64,000 bases of DNA from Arthonia radiata. Taxonomy: Eukaryota; Ascomycota; Arthoniomycetes; Arthoniales; Arthoniaceae. Below are positions 1 through 14,983 of the stretch, piece by piece. The first letter of the stretch is position 1. The number at the start of each line of letters is the position of its first letter. The notes beneath the pieces are model-generated. The model worked only from the letters and a program-made list of their open reading frames with translations, was not told the origin of the DNA and ran no database searches. Position numbers and translations under genes: made by a program. The stretch covers positions 2,121,018 through 2,185,017 of the forward strand of contig PSQN01000006.1 of NCBI GenBank assembly GCA_002989075.1, written 5' to 3'.

Positions 1-676
1 TTTCGGGCATCTCTCCAGTGGAAGAGTCCTATTGTCAATCATTTTGTCAGACTCGTGAGCAGGCCAGTAGTGAGGGATCGCTTTTGCAAAGAGTTGCGTA
101 AATAGAGGTGTTGCGCAAGGTAGAAGGTATTGCGAAAGAATGTAGGTGCAGCGAGAGAGGAGTTTGATGGGGTGAGCAAAGGTGTGCAGGTCTTGTCAGT
201 CGATCAAGCTAGTCCCTCTTTCTACGCCGCGTCTCTGGTCGCGTCTCGCACACGTTCATTCTCTTTCATTCACGCGCATTCACTGCAACTTGCACTCACC
301 GGCGTCTTCTGACGTTTTGAAGGTCGTGCATCAGCCGCTGGTGGTGCGCTGAGTGCTGCGGCTTTGCGCTTGGAGCCACGTTCCATGTTGATGGCTATTT
401 GCGAATGTGTGTGGACGGTCGCGAGGAGCTCGGATTGCTTCCGTCGAGAAGTGCTGGTATTCGATATGCAGACCTGTTGCAACGAGCGCGTTCACCCACA
501 AAGTGTCACTCTGGAGAGTCGCGCGGAGCAGGACATGCCAAGATCGGAGATAGCTTAAAGCCGCCTTTCACCAGCATTTGGGATTTTTATGCCAAAATTT
601 CTGGCCTATTGCTCGTCCACGCTGTGCACGCCCACACGACTCCAATCCTCCAATTATCCCAGTACCATCCGCAATA
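1..676. other. Gene-free left edge, upstream flank of the Hsp70 gene
   Basis: Only short overlapping open frames without recognisable protein motifs lie here. The right part is presumably promoter and 5' leader of the ssb1-like gene that starts at 677. I see no tRNA, repeat or clear heat-shock element array. Confidence 0.5.
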
Positions 677-2888
<2,212 letters not shown>

Positions 2889-3416
2889 TGGGATGTGGCA
2901 CTTGCAATGGCATCTGGAAGCTGCAGGTTTCTGTTCAAGAGTTTACGGCTCTGTCATGATCTGGTCTCATAATCTGCATTTGGCATAGGCGCTTCCGTAC
3001 AATATCCCACCGTAAAATGAATGAGAGAAAGGATATATCGGAGGGCGCTGTCTACCCCATGTTGACGGGGTAACGAGCAGAACCTTTCCCGTACTGTCGC
3101 GCCTATTTTGGTTTCCATTTCGACTTCTCGGAGCAGTTCCGGGGGACCCTGCCATTCTGTCGGATCTTCTTGCATGTGACTACCGCGCGGATACCATTGA
3201 GACACGGTATTTAGATGCAGATCCTCCACACTCTCAATACATCCAAGTGCAAGCTAGCTCTCAGACTTTTCCCCCAGTCAGCTGATCCTTGAGTTGCTTG
3301 CAGCTCGTTTCGAAAGGAACGATGTTTGTGTTGTCTTTGGCTGCTCCTTGAGGAGCTTTCTAGCCAATTCATCGCGTGAGACGCTGTCCTCCAAACTCCC
3401 CTAGCTCGTACGCAAG

Positions 3417-4943
3417 ATGACAAGCGGAAGTATGTTTCCGTGCTTTCCTTGAAAACCAGAACCGAGCTCCTGCTAATATACATTTCAAGATACAGCCGCG
3501 CATGAGTGCCTCACCGATGAGGCACTCTCACATCTCAAGGAATACAAGTACAGCAGTGTGGACAAGTCGTACCTCTCCAGATATGTGCTAAAGCATTATG
3601 TACGCCGGTCTTTGATTATGTCGATAATCCCAACTGAGACATTGAATCTAGTGGAATGGCTTCGTCGAACTACTGCCATTGTGGCTGGCGCCGAATATGG
3701 TCACCTTGATCGGCTTCTTGTTCATCCTGGGCAATGTCACTCTATGTGCGTGGCTCATACCAGATCTGGTTGGACCGGTGCGGGCATAAACAGAAGTTCA
3801 GACAAGGCCGCAGTACTGAAGCCACGAGCAGGGACCATCATGGCTATACTACAGCTTTGCGTTCGGACTATGGGCATACTCGACCATGGACAACGTCGAC
3901 GGAAAGCAGGCCAGGCGAACCGGCACCTCCAGCGGACTCGGGGAACTCTTTGAGTATGCACAGACTGATCCTCAGCCTTAGTCGAGCAAGCGATACTGAC
4001 TGAAGATCCAGTCATGGCATCGACTCGCTGAATTGCACCCTTGCCAGCCTTTTAGAAACAGCCGCTATGGGACTTGGAACAAGCAAGACGGGAGCCTTCA
4101 CCGCACTTGTGCCTTGCCTGCCTATGTTCTTTTCGACCTGGGAAACTTATCATACACACACCTTGTATCTCGGATACTTCAATGGCCCGACAGGTTTGTG
4201 CACTCGGATAATTAGGACCATCACGGGACTGACGACATGCAGAGGGACTGATACTCGCCTGCTCGGTCATGCTGATCTCAGGCTACTTCGGGCCTCAGGT
4301 ATTGAAGCAGCCGCTCGGTAAATCTATTGATCTTCCCGAGTCACTCCATTTTCTCGAAGACCAGACGCCTCGCGATTTTTGGGTACCCATTATCCTGGCT
4401 GCGTTTTTTGTAGCGCATCTACCGTCTTGCGTTATGAACGTCGCGAAAGCACGACGGGCGCGCGGCCAGTCGTTTGCGCCGACCATGCTGGAGTGGACAC
4501 CAATCGTCGTTTATACCGCCAGCTCGTGCGCCTGGATGTACAGTCCGCACAGCATACTATTGAAAGATAACCACCTCGTCTTGTTCTGTTTGACACAGAG
4601 CTTCGTCTTCGGCCGGATGACAACCAAGATCATCCTCGCGCACCTCACTCGTCAACCATTCCCATACTGGACCGTCCTGGTCGCGCCGCTGGTCGGCGGG
4701 GCAATATTGACAAACACACCTAGATTTGGGCTACCTGGATTGAGCCCCCGGATGGAGTTATACTGGCTGTACGCGTATTTCATTTTTGCGGTCGTCGTCT
4801 ATTTCAGATGGGCGCTGCTGGTCATCAACTCGATATGCTCATATTTAGGCATCAACTGCCTCACGATTCCTGCTGATAAACAGCGGACTTTAAAGGCGGG
4901 CCAGACGGCGAACGGCAAAGCAGCGAATGGCAAAGCTCAATGA
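3417..4943 (+). CDS. EPT1/CPT1-like: Choline/ethanolamine phosphotransferase (CDP-alcohol phosphatidyltransferase)
   Basis: Transfers phosphocholine or phosphoethanolamine from the CDP-alcohol to diacylglycerol, the last step of the Kennedy pathway, in ER/Golgi membranes. Six exons: 3417-3429, 3490-3599, 3652-3777, 3832-3953, 4012-4193, 4243-4943; 417 aa. The tiny first exon encodes MTSG and is joined to NTAAHECLTDEALSHLKEYK, a typical fungal N-terminus. The catalytic signature DG-x2-AR-x8-G-x3-D-x3-D is complete (D106, G107, A110, R111, G120, D124, D128) and is built across the intron at 3954-4011, which supports the model. About eight hydrophobic segments follow, and the end YLGINCLTI is characteristic of the family. 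Sequence alone does not tell choline from ethanolamine preference. The C-tail carries a short AANGK-type repeat. Confidence 0.93.
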
Positions 4944-5352
4944 TAGTCAGTGTGACCGGGAGGTCTCGTAGTATCAATAGCAAACGACATGCGTAAGAGC
5001 ATGATGTAAGGCCATTCAACATGACCGCGTCGCCCATGGCATGCCAATCTCGTCGAATTCTGTGACCTGTCCCTTATCTATGGCTGTCATATATAGGTTA
5101 ATACCAGTTCGGGGAGGGTGTAGCTAGGTCTAGAAAAACAAAGCACCTATGATACTGCGCTTTTGCAGAGTACCCATAGCTTGCCAGATAAAGTACAGAT
5201 AGCGTGGCAACGCATGCAAAACGTGTGCGAGAAGGTCTATTCAAAGTGTACAAAATCTCCTCAATCCTAATGCAGCTTGCTCGACCATGTCCTCTCAAAT
5301 GCTCTCGCCCATTGCTAATCGTACCAGACTACCCATTCCGAGACACCCCTTC
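4944..5352. other. Convergent intergenic region
   Basis: Lies between the 3' ends of the phosphotransferase gene (+) and the Tos1-like gene (-). I see only presumed 3' untranslated sequence. Confidence 0.5.
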
Positions 5353-7066
5353 TCAGCCGGGCACCCCAGCCTCCGGCAACTTCGTCTCAAAGCTCGGCTG
5401 CACCGCACTGACACTACTCCTCTGCTTCTTTGTCAACGTACTCCCGATCTCAAAATCATCCGGCAGCAGCGCAATCGTGACCTTGTAATCCTCCATGACC
5501 ACTGCACCCTTCACTGGCGTACCCGTCGGCCGCTTGAAGTAGTTCGGTGGTGTCAGCGGCTGATTGCTGTGAAGACTGCAGGTCATCATGTTGGCTGCAT
5601 CCAGCTCGCCAGACTTGGCCGTGCTGAGCACTTCGAAGAGGTCGAGCTCGCCGCATCCACTGTCGTGACAGTTGCAGGCGCTGTATTGGTCGACGCGCGG
5701 GATCTTGGAGTTGAGTAACCAAATGGAGGGCATGTTGTCGTTCTTGCCCTTGATTGCAGGTGTGTCCTCTGGCATGCTGAACTCGAAGAGGAAGGCCTTG
5801 GCGCCGCCGGTAAAGCCGTGGTAGGGCTTGCTCATCTATTTGCGTTGTTAGTACGGTTCTGTCCTTGGGTCGAATGCTTGATTTGATGAGTACGTACCGC
5901 CGCGCCGACGTAGCCGCAGCCAGTGTCGCCGCACTCTTTGTCTGTCCAGATGGTGAACTCTTCGTTCGACGGGACCAGAACATCGTCCAGTGCTGTGGGT
6001 GAGCTCGCGGTAGACTTCCCCGTCTTGTCCTGGAAGGTTACGGGCTGATACGCCGCGGCTTTTAGGAAGGTGATGCCTTTTGACTTGGGCCCTGAGGCGG
6101 TGTAGGACCCGATCTGAGTCCAGTCGCCGGATGAGTCAGTGGACGGTGCAGTGTCGTCGGTGTCGTCTGACGAAGAGCTCGAAGCAGCCGGCTGAGCGAC
6201 GTTCGCTATGTTCGCTTTGGCTTGCACAGGCGCAGGCGCAGGGGCTTGAGCTGGAGCTCCGCCACCCCATCCGGCGGTATCGGCGGTCATGGTGGCGAGC
6301 TGGCCGTTGTCCATGTAGGTTATGGTTTGGACGGCTCGCTTGTTTTCTTTATGGAGATGCGCATGTTGATGGCCATGACGAGCATTGCTGTCGCGCTTGT
6401 TCCTGGATTGACGCGTCAATCATGCTTGTTCGACAGAGCTGCCAGAGCCGGCGCAAACAGGCGAGGTCTTACCTAGTTGTCGCTGCGCCGGGCGCATATG
6501 CTGCGAACTGTTTGAGACGGATGGGACCACGGATGGCGATAGTGACCTGCACGACGAACGATTAATATCTCTTACGCTTGCAAGACTTGCGCGATCAACG
6601 GAAGGGCACGCTCGTCCAGGAGATGAGCACTCACTTCCTCGTCGAGAGGAGCTGATGGGGCTTTGTCAAAGGGGTGAGCCTTCTTCACGCAAGATACGTC
6701 TGTTGCTTCGCTGTATTGTCCACCCACGCCGAAGTTTGTAAAAGTGATCGCGGAAACCTCTTCGTCATAATAATTCCCTCCAACTTTTGCAGCGGCTGGG
6801 TCCCCAACAGCGGCGGGGAGGGCAGCGAGCGCTGCAAGCAGGACTGTGATCGCATTCGTCAGCACTGCGCGTCAAATGCGAGCTCCAACTCATGTTGTTT
6901 CCTGCCGCTATCACTGTGAAATGGCTGCGAGCCGTCGCGTAACCGGTTATATCAAAGGTTGCGATCGGCCATACTCGTGCCTCCAACCACACTCGAAATC
7001 CACTGTCTGAGGTTTCATGCGAAGGCGATTTACGACTGGGTTACTTCTCGCAAAGGACATTCTCAT
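5353..7066 (-). CDS. TOS1-like: Tos1-like secreted cell-wall protein
   Basis: Fungal wall protein of the Tos1/YJL171C family (N-terminal DUF2403-type plus C-terminal DUF2401-type domain), linked to beta-glucan; the enzymatic role is not settled. Exons on the minus strand: 6864-6635, 6546-6473, 6402-5898, 5835-5353. Recognisable parts are the hydrophobic leader LTNAITVLLAALAALPAAVG, the block GGNYYDEEVSAITFTNFG, the conserved APLDEEVTIAIRGPIRLKQF formed across an intron, a Ser/Ala/Pro linker, and a C-terminal domain with SIWLLNSKIPR and ACNCHDSGCGELDLFEV. The first long exon has no ATG: its frame opens with GTG at 6865 after a stop. A micro-exon 7066-7045 spliced over 6865-7044 would supply MRMSFAR plus the A of ATG and complete a normal signal peptide (437 aa). 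That first exon is my inference; the rest is solid. Confidence 0.85.
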
Positions 7067-8130
7067 GTGGGGGGTATGTGGTACGTGTTGCCTGGCGGTT
7101 GGCCTTACCTTTCGTAGCGTACATGCCGCGCTGATTAATGCTGTGCTTGAGTATGGATCGTTTGACGTTGTATTCAAGCAACGAGTGTCGCGACACAGTG
7201 TTGTTGTGATGACTTTGGTCGGGTGTCGTAACGCGAGCAACGGGTTCAGATGGCCAAACAAACTTCGGAAAAGGTATAAGTAGTGACGGCTTGCGTCACA
7301 GGAAATGAAGTGATAATGAACGACTAGCACCTTTGGCTGTAAAGAACGGCTCGGCAAAAGGCAGCCGAGTTTTAAGTGTCAAGTGGTCGGGAACGAGGAT
7401 GCTGGGCAATGAAGTGAGGAGGCGGGAGAAGAAGGGTAGATGAGGTGTGAGAAATATAGGTGGGTCTGATTTACGACAGCAGGTCCACGCGCCTGGAAGC
7501 GGGTCCTCGCCGATGCGCTGGGCTTTGTGCTACAGCAAACAGTTTGCAGGCGAAGATACTATGTGGCTAGGACGGTGCTGTGCCGCATCCGAAGAACGGG
7601 GCCTCTCTTGGTAACGCACACTGGCATCTCTCGATCGATTCTCCTAGCCGCCGTGTTTCAGGGGCGTTGAGTGACTGCAAGCAGTAGTCTTCTGCTGGGC
7701 TGTGAACAGGATTATGGAGCTCGATCCGCATGTTCTTACTCAAGGAATGCCAACAGGTGTCATGAAGAACGTCTCCTTTCCTGGGTCCGAAATCTTACAT
7801 TACGCCTGCAGATTCCGCCCACTTCTGAAAAACCCTAGTTGTCTTGGAGAAACATTGAGGCGACAGTAGGCGTTGCTTTGCCTTGCGGCGTCGTGAAGAA
7901 GTGATGAAAGACCAAGAGGTTGGAGGATCGTTTGGATAAGCGCGCGCGTGCCGAAAAAGGCTAGCGTACCCATCCTTGCTGACTATCAAAGTATTTGTTC
8001 AGGCGCGTCGGCGGTCCAATATTGCGTACCATGCATCATTATTGAGCATAGAGGTGAAATAATCTTTTCGAAGGATGATAGTTTCGTATCGGAGATAGTT
8101 CTACCAGCGCCTTCGCTATGCTTTATCAGG
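7067..8130. other. Intergenic region upstream of the Tos1-like gene
   Basis: About 1.1 kb between the 5' end of the Tos1-like gene and the 3' end of the Ted1-like gene, both on the minus strand. It contains short unsupported frames only. The part next to 7067 is expected to be the Tos1-like promoter. Confidence 0.45.
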
Positions 8131-10301
8131 TCATCGATATATAAGCCATGCATACCAAATCAGAACCACCCTCACCACATGCCACACCTCGCGCGCGAAA
8201 AGGACCCCAAATTGCGCCATGATGGAACGTTGAACTGTCTTGCGAAGCTTGCGAGCTTTTTTCGAACGCATTCCATTCCAAGTCATGTCTTCTGAGGAGT
8301 CCACGTCGTCCCACCCCTTTCTATTTGTCGCGTAGGAAACCAAGGGCTCCGAATGCGGTGGCTTTGCGTTAAACCCGTAAGATGGCAACGGACTAACGGA
8401 GCGCGGTCGTGTCGACGCTGCGTTCCGCGCGGAAACGTTCGATGATAGGGCCTCATCCGAAGAGGATGAGCTGGCTTGCGAATGCGCTTCCGGCTTGGAG
8501 GAGTGGACATACACGCCATTCGTCTTTTCACGCTCTGCGGATGATGTCGTAGAGCTGGTCGTTGGAAGAAGAGGCTTGGTGTCCTCATCTCGTAGCCCAG
8601 GTCGGGTGTTCTGCTGGACATAGAGCTTGTATGTTGCGTGTAGAGCTAGCAAAGGCAACGTTACGCCCAGGAGGGTCGCGTAGCCGATCAGAATGGAGAT
8701 CTGGTCTGGCAACAGACACAAATGAGTCTGTATAGTACCGTGCCGCTCAGCTACGTCGCGACTGATGTGCCGCCCATCACTGTCAATCTCGTTCCACAAG
8801 CTGGCTAGCAGGAAGCCGGGTTTTCGAACACCCATCGTCCAACTCAGACTCTTCACAGTGATCTCTTTAATGCCCGCTCCAGGGCTGGAATAGCCTTTGT
8901 GTACGACCTCACAAAAGTCATGATCGTCTCCGGAGAAAGCGTAGCTGATAGAGCCACCCAAACTATCGGTAATGAATTTCGAAACGCGCGTAGACAGAGC
9001 GTTCTGATACTGCCAGCCGTAGCCATGAGAGGGGAGCGAGTTCCGGTCATCGGGGTCTAGCGGCTCCAGTTGACCCGCTGGCGGCGGCGTTGGCGGCCAT
9101 CGCTCTCGCAGTGGTCCGCACGGTTTACCCTGGGGTCGATCTAGCGGTACATGTGTGAGTAGAATGGTGGGTATATCGGGTGACCCAGGCTCAGGCACAG
9201 GATTTGCATCAGTCTCAGCCATGCGCTCATCTATATCTTCGACAACATGGGAGTGTTTCGAACGCATGTCGGACATGCCTTGGTCGATGTGTTGCAAATG
9301 CTTCTCGATTACACCAGCTTTGAGTGTCTTCGCATTCTCTAGAAACTCATGAGCTGGATGCCAGATTTCTGGATCACTTCGATCATCATCCATAGCACTG
9401 AGAGATACGGTGTCAAGAGATATAAACGTGTGGTTTCCAATGAGATCGATTCGGTTGCTCTCGCCGAAGAAGGCGTTGAAGCGCTCTCTTACGGGCAGCT
9501 GTATCGTCTGGCCAAATCCCAGGTCGTGGTTACCGGGCAGACTTGCAATTATACGAATGTGCTGATCTTCGCCCTGACTAGGTCGGCCCGTCACTGCTCC
9601 TCGCCAATCATGAAGGAAGATTCTGCTAAAGCGCCCATACTCTTTCTGCCAAAAAGCCTCTCCATATGCATGGTAGCGCTCTTCAACACTCTCTGTTGTT
9701 GCAGTGGACCATTCACGACCTCCGTCGAACAAATCCCCAAGAAACACAATCGTGTCAGGAAACAAATCTTGCTGGATGCGGGAGTATGCGCGGCGCATGT
9801 AGAGGTCTGAGTGCTTGACAGTGAGAGTTGAGAGTGGCCATGGACGGCCAGGATATGTGTGGGGGTCTACTAGTTGCGGGTCCGCGACGAAAATCAGTCG
9901 GTGAGGGTTCGCATGCTGCGGCTAATAGAGTATCAGCTTCTGCACACAGTGCCTGTAAATTGTCTGCTCACCCATTGCTCCCAGTTCGACCACTTGCATT
10001 TTGCTACGCTTAAATTAAAGGCAGCAGATTCTCCACGGTACAGCACCAGAAGCCAGATGGCGACAAAGAGGCCGGTCACTGAGAAGATGCGCTGCGAGAT
10101 CCACCAAAGGGACCACTTGCTCATGTCCCTCGGCCGTTGCGCAAATCGCTGAGCGAAGATTGTCACGTCCGTCTTGCCCTGTGCGTGCTCATGCTTTAAC
10201 GACATCCAAGCAGACCGTAGCCATTTCTGGACTGGCGGCGTATCGTCCTCTTCATCGTAGATAGTGTTCCATGGTGGCCGCCGTTCGTAGTGGTTGTGCA
10301 T
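8131..10301 (-). CDS. TED1-like: Ted1/Cdc1-type metallophosphoesterase (GPI-anchor remodelling)
   Basis: Membrane-bound calcineurin-like phosphoesterase related to yeast Ted1/Cdc1 and human MPPE1/PGAP5. These remove ethanolamine phosphate from GPI anchors in the ER before export of GPI proteins. Two exons, 10301-9972 and 9921-8131, give 706 aa. The upstream frame extends to a GTG, but the first ATG is at 10301 (MHNHYERRPPW). A hydrophobic segment near residues 75-95 (VTGLFVAIWLLVLY) anchors the N-terminus. The metal-binding blocks follow in order: ADPQLVDPHTYPG (about 123-135, with the very typical YPGRPWPLSTLTVKHSDLYM), GDLFDGGREW, LPGNHDLGFG, and later FSGDDHDFCE. The C-terminal part holds a second hydrophobic stretch (ISILIGYATLLGVTLPLLAL), a long Ser-rich loop and a final segment HVVRVVLIWYAWLIYR. 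The family is clear; Ted1 versus Cdc1 is not resolved. Confidence 0.92.
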
Positions 10302-11228
10302 TATAAGGAAGAGCACTCATGCTGCGCGACTGCTGGCTTGCGGGGACACTGGATGTATGGTGTTCTCATTGGCATTCAAAGTGCTGAGCAAGTTTATCGA
10401 GGCGGGCTGCGAATGCCATTGAGTTCAGCAACGCATCTCGAATGGAAGTGAGGACGACAGGATTTCTCATCTCAAATTGATGATTGGCGCAATAACAATA
10501 GTCCGTAGAGCGCTAGCGCCTCAGATTGTGGCACAGCCAGCGACACGTGGGGCTTGGCCCTCCATGATGCCTGACTGCCTTGTCCACACTGCACCACCTC
10601 ACTACTCATTCCTGCCAGTGCTCTTCTGCGCCGTCTGACTGTGCTACGACTTTTGGCATAGCTTCATACCTCTTGCCAGCCCATAAGACTCGACAACCAT
10701 CCATCGTCTCCGGCCCGCGCCGTCGTTCATCTTCTTTCTTCAGCCCCACCCTACCTCGAAGCTCCATCCCATCCTGCTCGACGGTCAAGTCCCCAATACC
10801 AAGAGCGGCTTTCGATACGTTCAGTTGAGCCTCAGCGCTCCAATCGTAGACGCGCAACATGAGCGGCTGTGAGTCAAATCCCGTCACACCCGTCAAGCAC
10901 TCATGGAGGAAGGCACGTGAACGTGCGGAGCGCGACTACTCATCATGAGATCCCTCCGTCTCATGTGCACACTCTATCTTTGTCTTCTGCTTCTGCCTGT
11001 ACCCGACCTCTGCCAGCCTCTTGTATCCTTACGGCCTAGTCATACTTCCTCATATCCCTCATTGACACGTCATTTGATACCCTATTTTACCCGTCTGCCT
11101 GCCACACGCTCTGCACGCACCTGCCATATCAACGTCCACGTCCTCCGCCATGGCTTGGGTTCCTTCTGTACAAAACAGACACGCTGACCACGGACATTCT
11201 CAAGTTAGCACTATGCTCAACAAGCTTC
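10302..11228. promoter_or_regulatory. Divergent promoter region, Ted1-like (-) and kinase (+)
   Basis: About 0.9 kb between two divergently read genes. The right half is strongly pyrimidine-rich on the plus strand (tracts around 10580-11150), as is common in leaders and promoters of fungal genes. No protein-like frame is convincing. Confidence 0.5.
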
Positions 11229-12692
11229 ATGGCCAACCTGACAGCTATGATAAAAAGTTGGTTCTCCCGACTTGTCTCTTACCTTACGTGTCCCTTTCGA
11301 TTCCTGCGGCCTCGACCGCCCGAGCCTCCGCGCTCGCATCCTCCACGCAAGCAACCGATCGAAGACAGCGATAGCGAAGAAGAGGACGATGCTGAATGTT
11401 TTGAAACTTCTAGGTCCAAATACCGCATGGGTCGCACGCTCGGCGCTGGAACGTATGGCATTGTCCGAGAAGCAGACTGCAATGAGGGCAAGGTGGCCGT
11501 CAAGATCATCCTCAAGAAAAATGTGAAAGGCAATGAGCAAATGGTCTACGATGAGCTCGGCATGCTTCAGAACCTGCACCACCCGCACATTGTCAGATTT
11601 CATGACTGGTTCGAGTCAAGAGTGAGCGAACAGCCACCATGGGTAAAGCGAGTCCGCAAAGTACTGACCACACCACAGGACAAATATTATATCGTCACAC
11701 AGCTGGCTCTAGGCGGAGAGCTGTTCGACAGAATTTGCGAAAAGGGTCGTTTCACAGAACGAGATGCCGCAATGACGATCCGTCAAGTCTTCGATGCTGT
11801 CAACTATCTTCATCAACGTAACATTGTCCACCGAGGTGCGTAGCTTGCGATAAAGAAGTGCAGCATGACCTACTGACCACCAATAGACCTCAAACCCGAA
11901 AACCTTCTCTACCTTACCCGAGAGCCCGATTCTTCTTTGGTGCTGGCCGACTTTGGCATTGCAAAGATGTTGGACAAGAAAGACGAGATGCTCACGACCA
12001 TGGCTGGCTCCTTCGGTTACGCTGCGCCTGAAATCATGCAACGACAAGGCCATGGTAAGCCAGTGGATATGTGGTCTATGGGCGTCATCACATACACATT
12101 GCTTTGTGGATACTCACCTTTCCGGAGCGAGAACATGCAAGACTTGATCCAGGAGTGCAGCACGGGTCGTGTCATTTTCCATGAGCGATACTGGCGAGAT
12201 GTCAGCAAAGACGCCAAAGAGTTCATCAGGGCATTATTGCAGCCAGACCCAAACCGGCGCCTTACCAGTCAACAAGCCCTGGATCACTCCTGGCTGAGCG
12301 GCCTCACGGCCTCAGACCACGATCTCGTCAAGACCCTGCGCTCTCGTCGCATCAAGACCCGAATGCGTCTCGCTATCGAACGGGTGCGGCTGGCAAATCG
12401 GATCGAGAACATTCGCCGCGAAGAGGAGCGCCAAAGTGGAGGTGAAACTTCGGACATTCCTGCCGACTCGAATCACGCTGCAGATGAAGCTCTTCAAACA
12501 CCCGAGGGCGCAGCCAAGACGAAAGAAGGTGGCATGAGCCGGGCACAGCAGGCAGACATCCTGAGAAGCGTAGTCTTGGCCAAGGCGCGGGAGGAGAAGG
12601 AGATGACGCAGAACAAGGAGATCGAGAATCAGGCGATCAAGACCGGCCAAATGCCCAACATGCCGAAGTCGCCAAATGCGCCGAAGCGCTGA
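11229..12692 (+). CDS. Calcium/calmodulin-dependent-type serine/threonine kinase
   Basis: Protein kinase of the CAMK group, closest by motif style to fungal CaMK. Exons 11229-11621, 11679-11835, 11887-12692; 451 aa. In order: a short basic/hydrophobic N-terminus, an acidic patch [12 protein letters not shown], glycine loop GAGTYG, VAVK catalytic lysine, HRDLKPEN catalytic loop (rebuilt across the intron 11836-11886), DFG (LADFGIAK), APE (YAAPE) and [10 protein letters not shown]. After the kinase domain, the basic helix [18 protein letters not shown] is a plausible autoinhibitory/calmodulin-binding segment, which is inference. The tail is rich in Glu and Lys and ends KSPNAPKR. An upstream ATG exists in another frame. 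Which of the several fungal CaMK genes this is cannot be decided here. Confidence 0.9.
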
Positions 12693-13314
12693 TAGACATT
12701 TGTAGTGCGCTTTGAGGTAACGAAGAATGACGTTTGATTGGCGATGGCGTTCAGGCAGGCAACAGACAAGAGGGTAGTCGACGTGAAAAGGAGAGGCGGA
12801 GCTCGACGGAAGATGATGGTCGGTGGTATGGCCAAGCAAGCGTGCAGATTGCAATGATACCCAGAATGTTTGAGTGATCATGCAGCCCTTCTTTCTGTCT
12901 ATCGTAAAGGTAGGAGCCGTGAATTAGTGCTTCAGAGAAATGAATCACTGGCGAGTTGCGAAGAGTAATTGTTCTTGTTAGGTGGAGTGGTAGGGCTGGA
13001 TGTCCTGATACGTTTTCGTCCGAAGCCTCGGCTTTTCGACTCATCTCGACCTCAGAAAGCCCTCCAAGCAGCTGCTCTCCGCGCTGGACCTCTGTATCTA
13101 CCGACCAAATCACAAGGAAAGCCTGTCTTTCGATTGCAACCCGGTATCAAACGTCCGCAAAGGGTTGATTGTCCCGCCACGCTTCTCCATCCTTCGCAGT
13201 GCGAAGCTCGATATCAGTGTTTATACTGTTCGGCGCCATCCCCGCTTTGCCATTTCAAGAATGACATAGTCACATAGTGCCCTCACTCCAGAAGAGAGCA
13301 ACCTGTACCGGTCA
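12693..13314. other. Intergenic region before PEX13
   Basis: About 0.6 kb between two plus-strand genes: 3' flank of the kinase gene and promoter/leader of PEX13. No supported gene seen. Confidence 0.45.
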
Positions 13315-14983
13315 ATGGCTGCGACAGTGTCACCACCAAAGCCGTGGGAGCGCGCACAAGCAGGCGGCGCTCCGCCCACTTCTGCATCAACAGGTAATCG
13401 AGCGATATCGGACTGTCATTGTCCAATGCGACCCGGCTGACATATGTATAGCACTGGCGACAACCAACAATACGGCGTCTGCTGTAGCTCCAAGTCCTTC
13501 TACCACGTCAACGGGCTCTAGTGCGCCTGCAATCCCACAACGTCCATCCTCGCTAAACTCTGTCGTCAACCGCACGGCCTCGTCGTATACGAACCCTCAA
13601 ACACCCGCCTACAACCGCCCATATTCCTCCTCATACTCTTCGCCGTACTCATCCATGTCTTCACCCTACGGCATGTCGTCGCCTTACTCGCGCCTCGGCT
13701 CCTACGGCGGTATGGGCGGTTACGGTGGCATGGGAGGATATGGAATGGGGGGAGGCATGGGCATGGGCGGGATGTACGGTGGTATGGGGGGCATGGGTAT
13801 GGGCATCGGCGGCGGGATGTACGGACAACAAGGCGACCCGAATGATCCGAACAGCATGACACAGAACTTCGCACAGAGCACGCAGGCGACATTCCACATC
13901 ATTGAGAGCATCGTCGGCGCTTTTGGTGGGTTTTCGCAAATGTTGGAGAGCACGTATATGGCGACGCATTCGTCATTCTTTGGTATGTGAAGGCGACGCC
14001 TCCCACGTTCCGTCTGCTTTCATCAACTTGAACATTCAAGCTCGTTAAGACCTCGCTACGCTCAGTACTAACATGTTGTAGCCATGGTGAACGTAGCGGA
14101 ACAGTTCGGTACCCTTCGCCAGACTTTGGGCTCCGTTCTCGGCATCTACGCGCTCCTTCGCTGGCTACGTACGCTGTTTGCGAAAGTCACTGGGCGTCCT
14201 CCTCCAGCAGACGCCGCTTCTCTCACACCTGCCGCTTTCTCCTCCTTCATGGGCAACACCGATCCCGCGTTGCCGCCCGGCATGACGCGCGGCCCGGATG
14301 GCCGTCCTGTGCCAAAGCCCAGCAAGAAGCCATTCATAGTTTTCCTGTTGGCGGTTTTCGGCTTGCCGTATCTGATGGGGAAGTTGATCAGAGCGCTGGC
14401 GAAGAGCGCGGAAAGCAATCAGCAACCTGGACAGATTTCAGGAATGATGCATGATCCCCAGGGTCAGCCACTACCCATGCACATGCAGCCGCCGTACGTT
14501 CAGCAAGCAATGCAAGCACAACAACAGAACCCCCAACAAAGGAATCTTGACCCGAGTAAACTGGACTTCTGCCGTGTGCTATACGACTTTCCACCTCCGG
14601 ACGCTGTAGCTGCAGGGACAACAAATCCAGAGATGGACTTGAATGTGAAAAAGGGCGACCTCGTGGCGGTGCTGGATAAGAGCGATCCAGACGGAAAAGG
14701 CGAGGACAGCGAAGGCGCGTGGTGGCGGTGTCGAGCGCGAGATGGGCGGATGGGATATCTGCCCCGCGTGTATCTGGAGGGTATACAGCGACGTTCGCAG
14801 CAACAGCAGATTGAGAATGGACGGGCGAACAGTATGCCAGGTGCGGCGACCGCTGCAACGGCGCAGAAGATTGGGCCGGAGAACAAGGTGAGCTCGCCGC
14901 AGAGTCGGGCGCATACGATGGGCGCTACTGCCAGTAAAGAGGGCGTTGCTGGTTTTCAGAAGAGTTGGGGAACAGGCCAATGA
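13315..14983 (+). CDS. PEX13: Peroxisomal membrane protein Pex13
   Basis: Component of the peroxisomal docking/translocation complex with Pex14 and Pex17, which imports folded matrix proteins. Exons 13315-13393, 13452-13982, 14082-14983; 503 aa. The start encodes MAATVSPPKPWERAQAGG, the usual fungal PPKPWE opening. A Ser/Thr-rich stretch is followed by a Tyr/Gly/Met-rich low-complexity region (about residues 105-170; units such as GGMGGYGGMGGYGMGGG), the YG-rich region now viewed as the cohesive import meshwork. Next come the conserved STYMATHSSFFAMVNVAEQF, created by splicing over 13983-14081, a transmembrane stretch FIVFLLAVFGLPYLMGKLI, and a C-terminal SH3 domain (about 365-440: CRVLYDFPP, DLNVKKGDLVAVL, WWRCRARDGRMGYLPRVYL) that binds Pex14/Pex5. 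The two splice joins restore family-conserved sequence. Confidence 0.96.
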
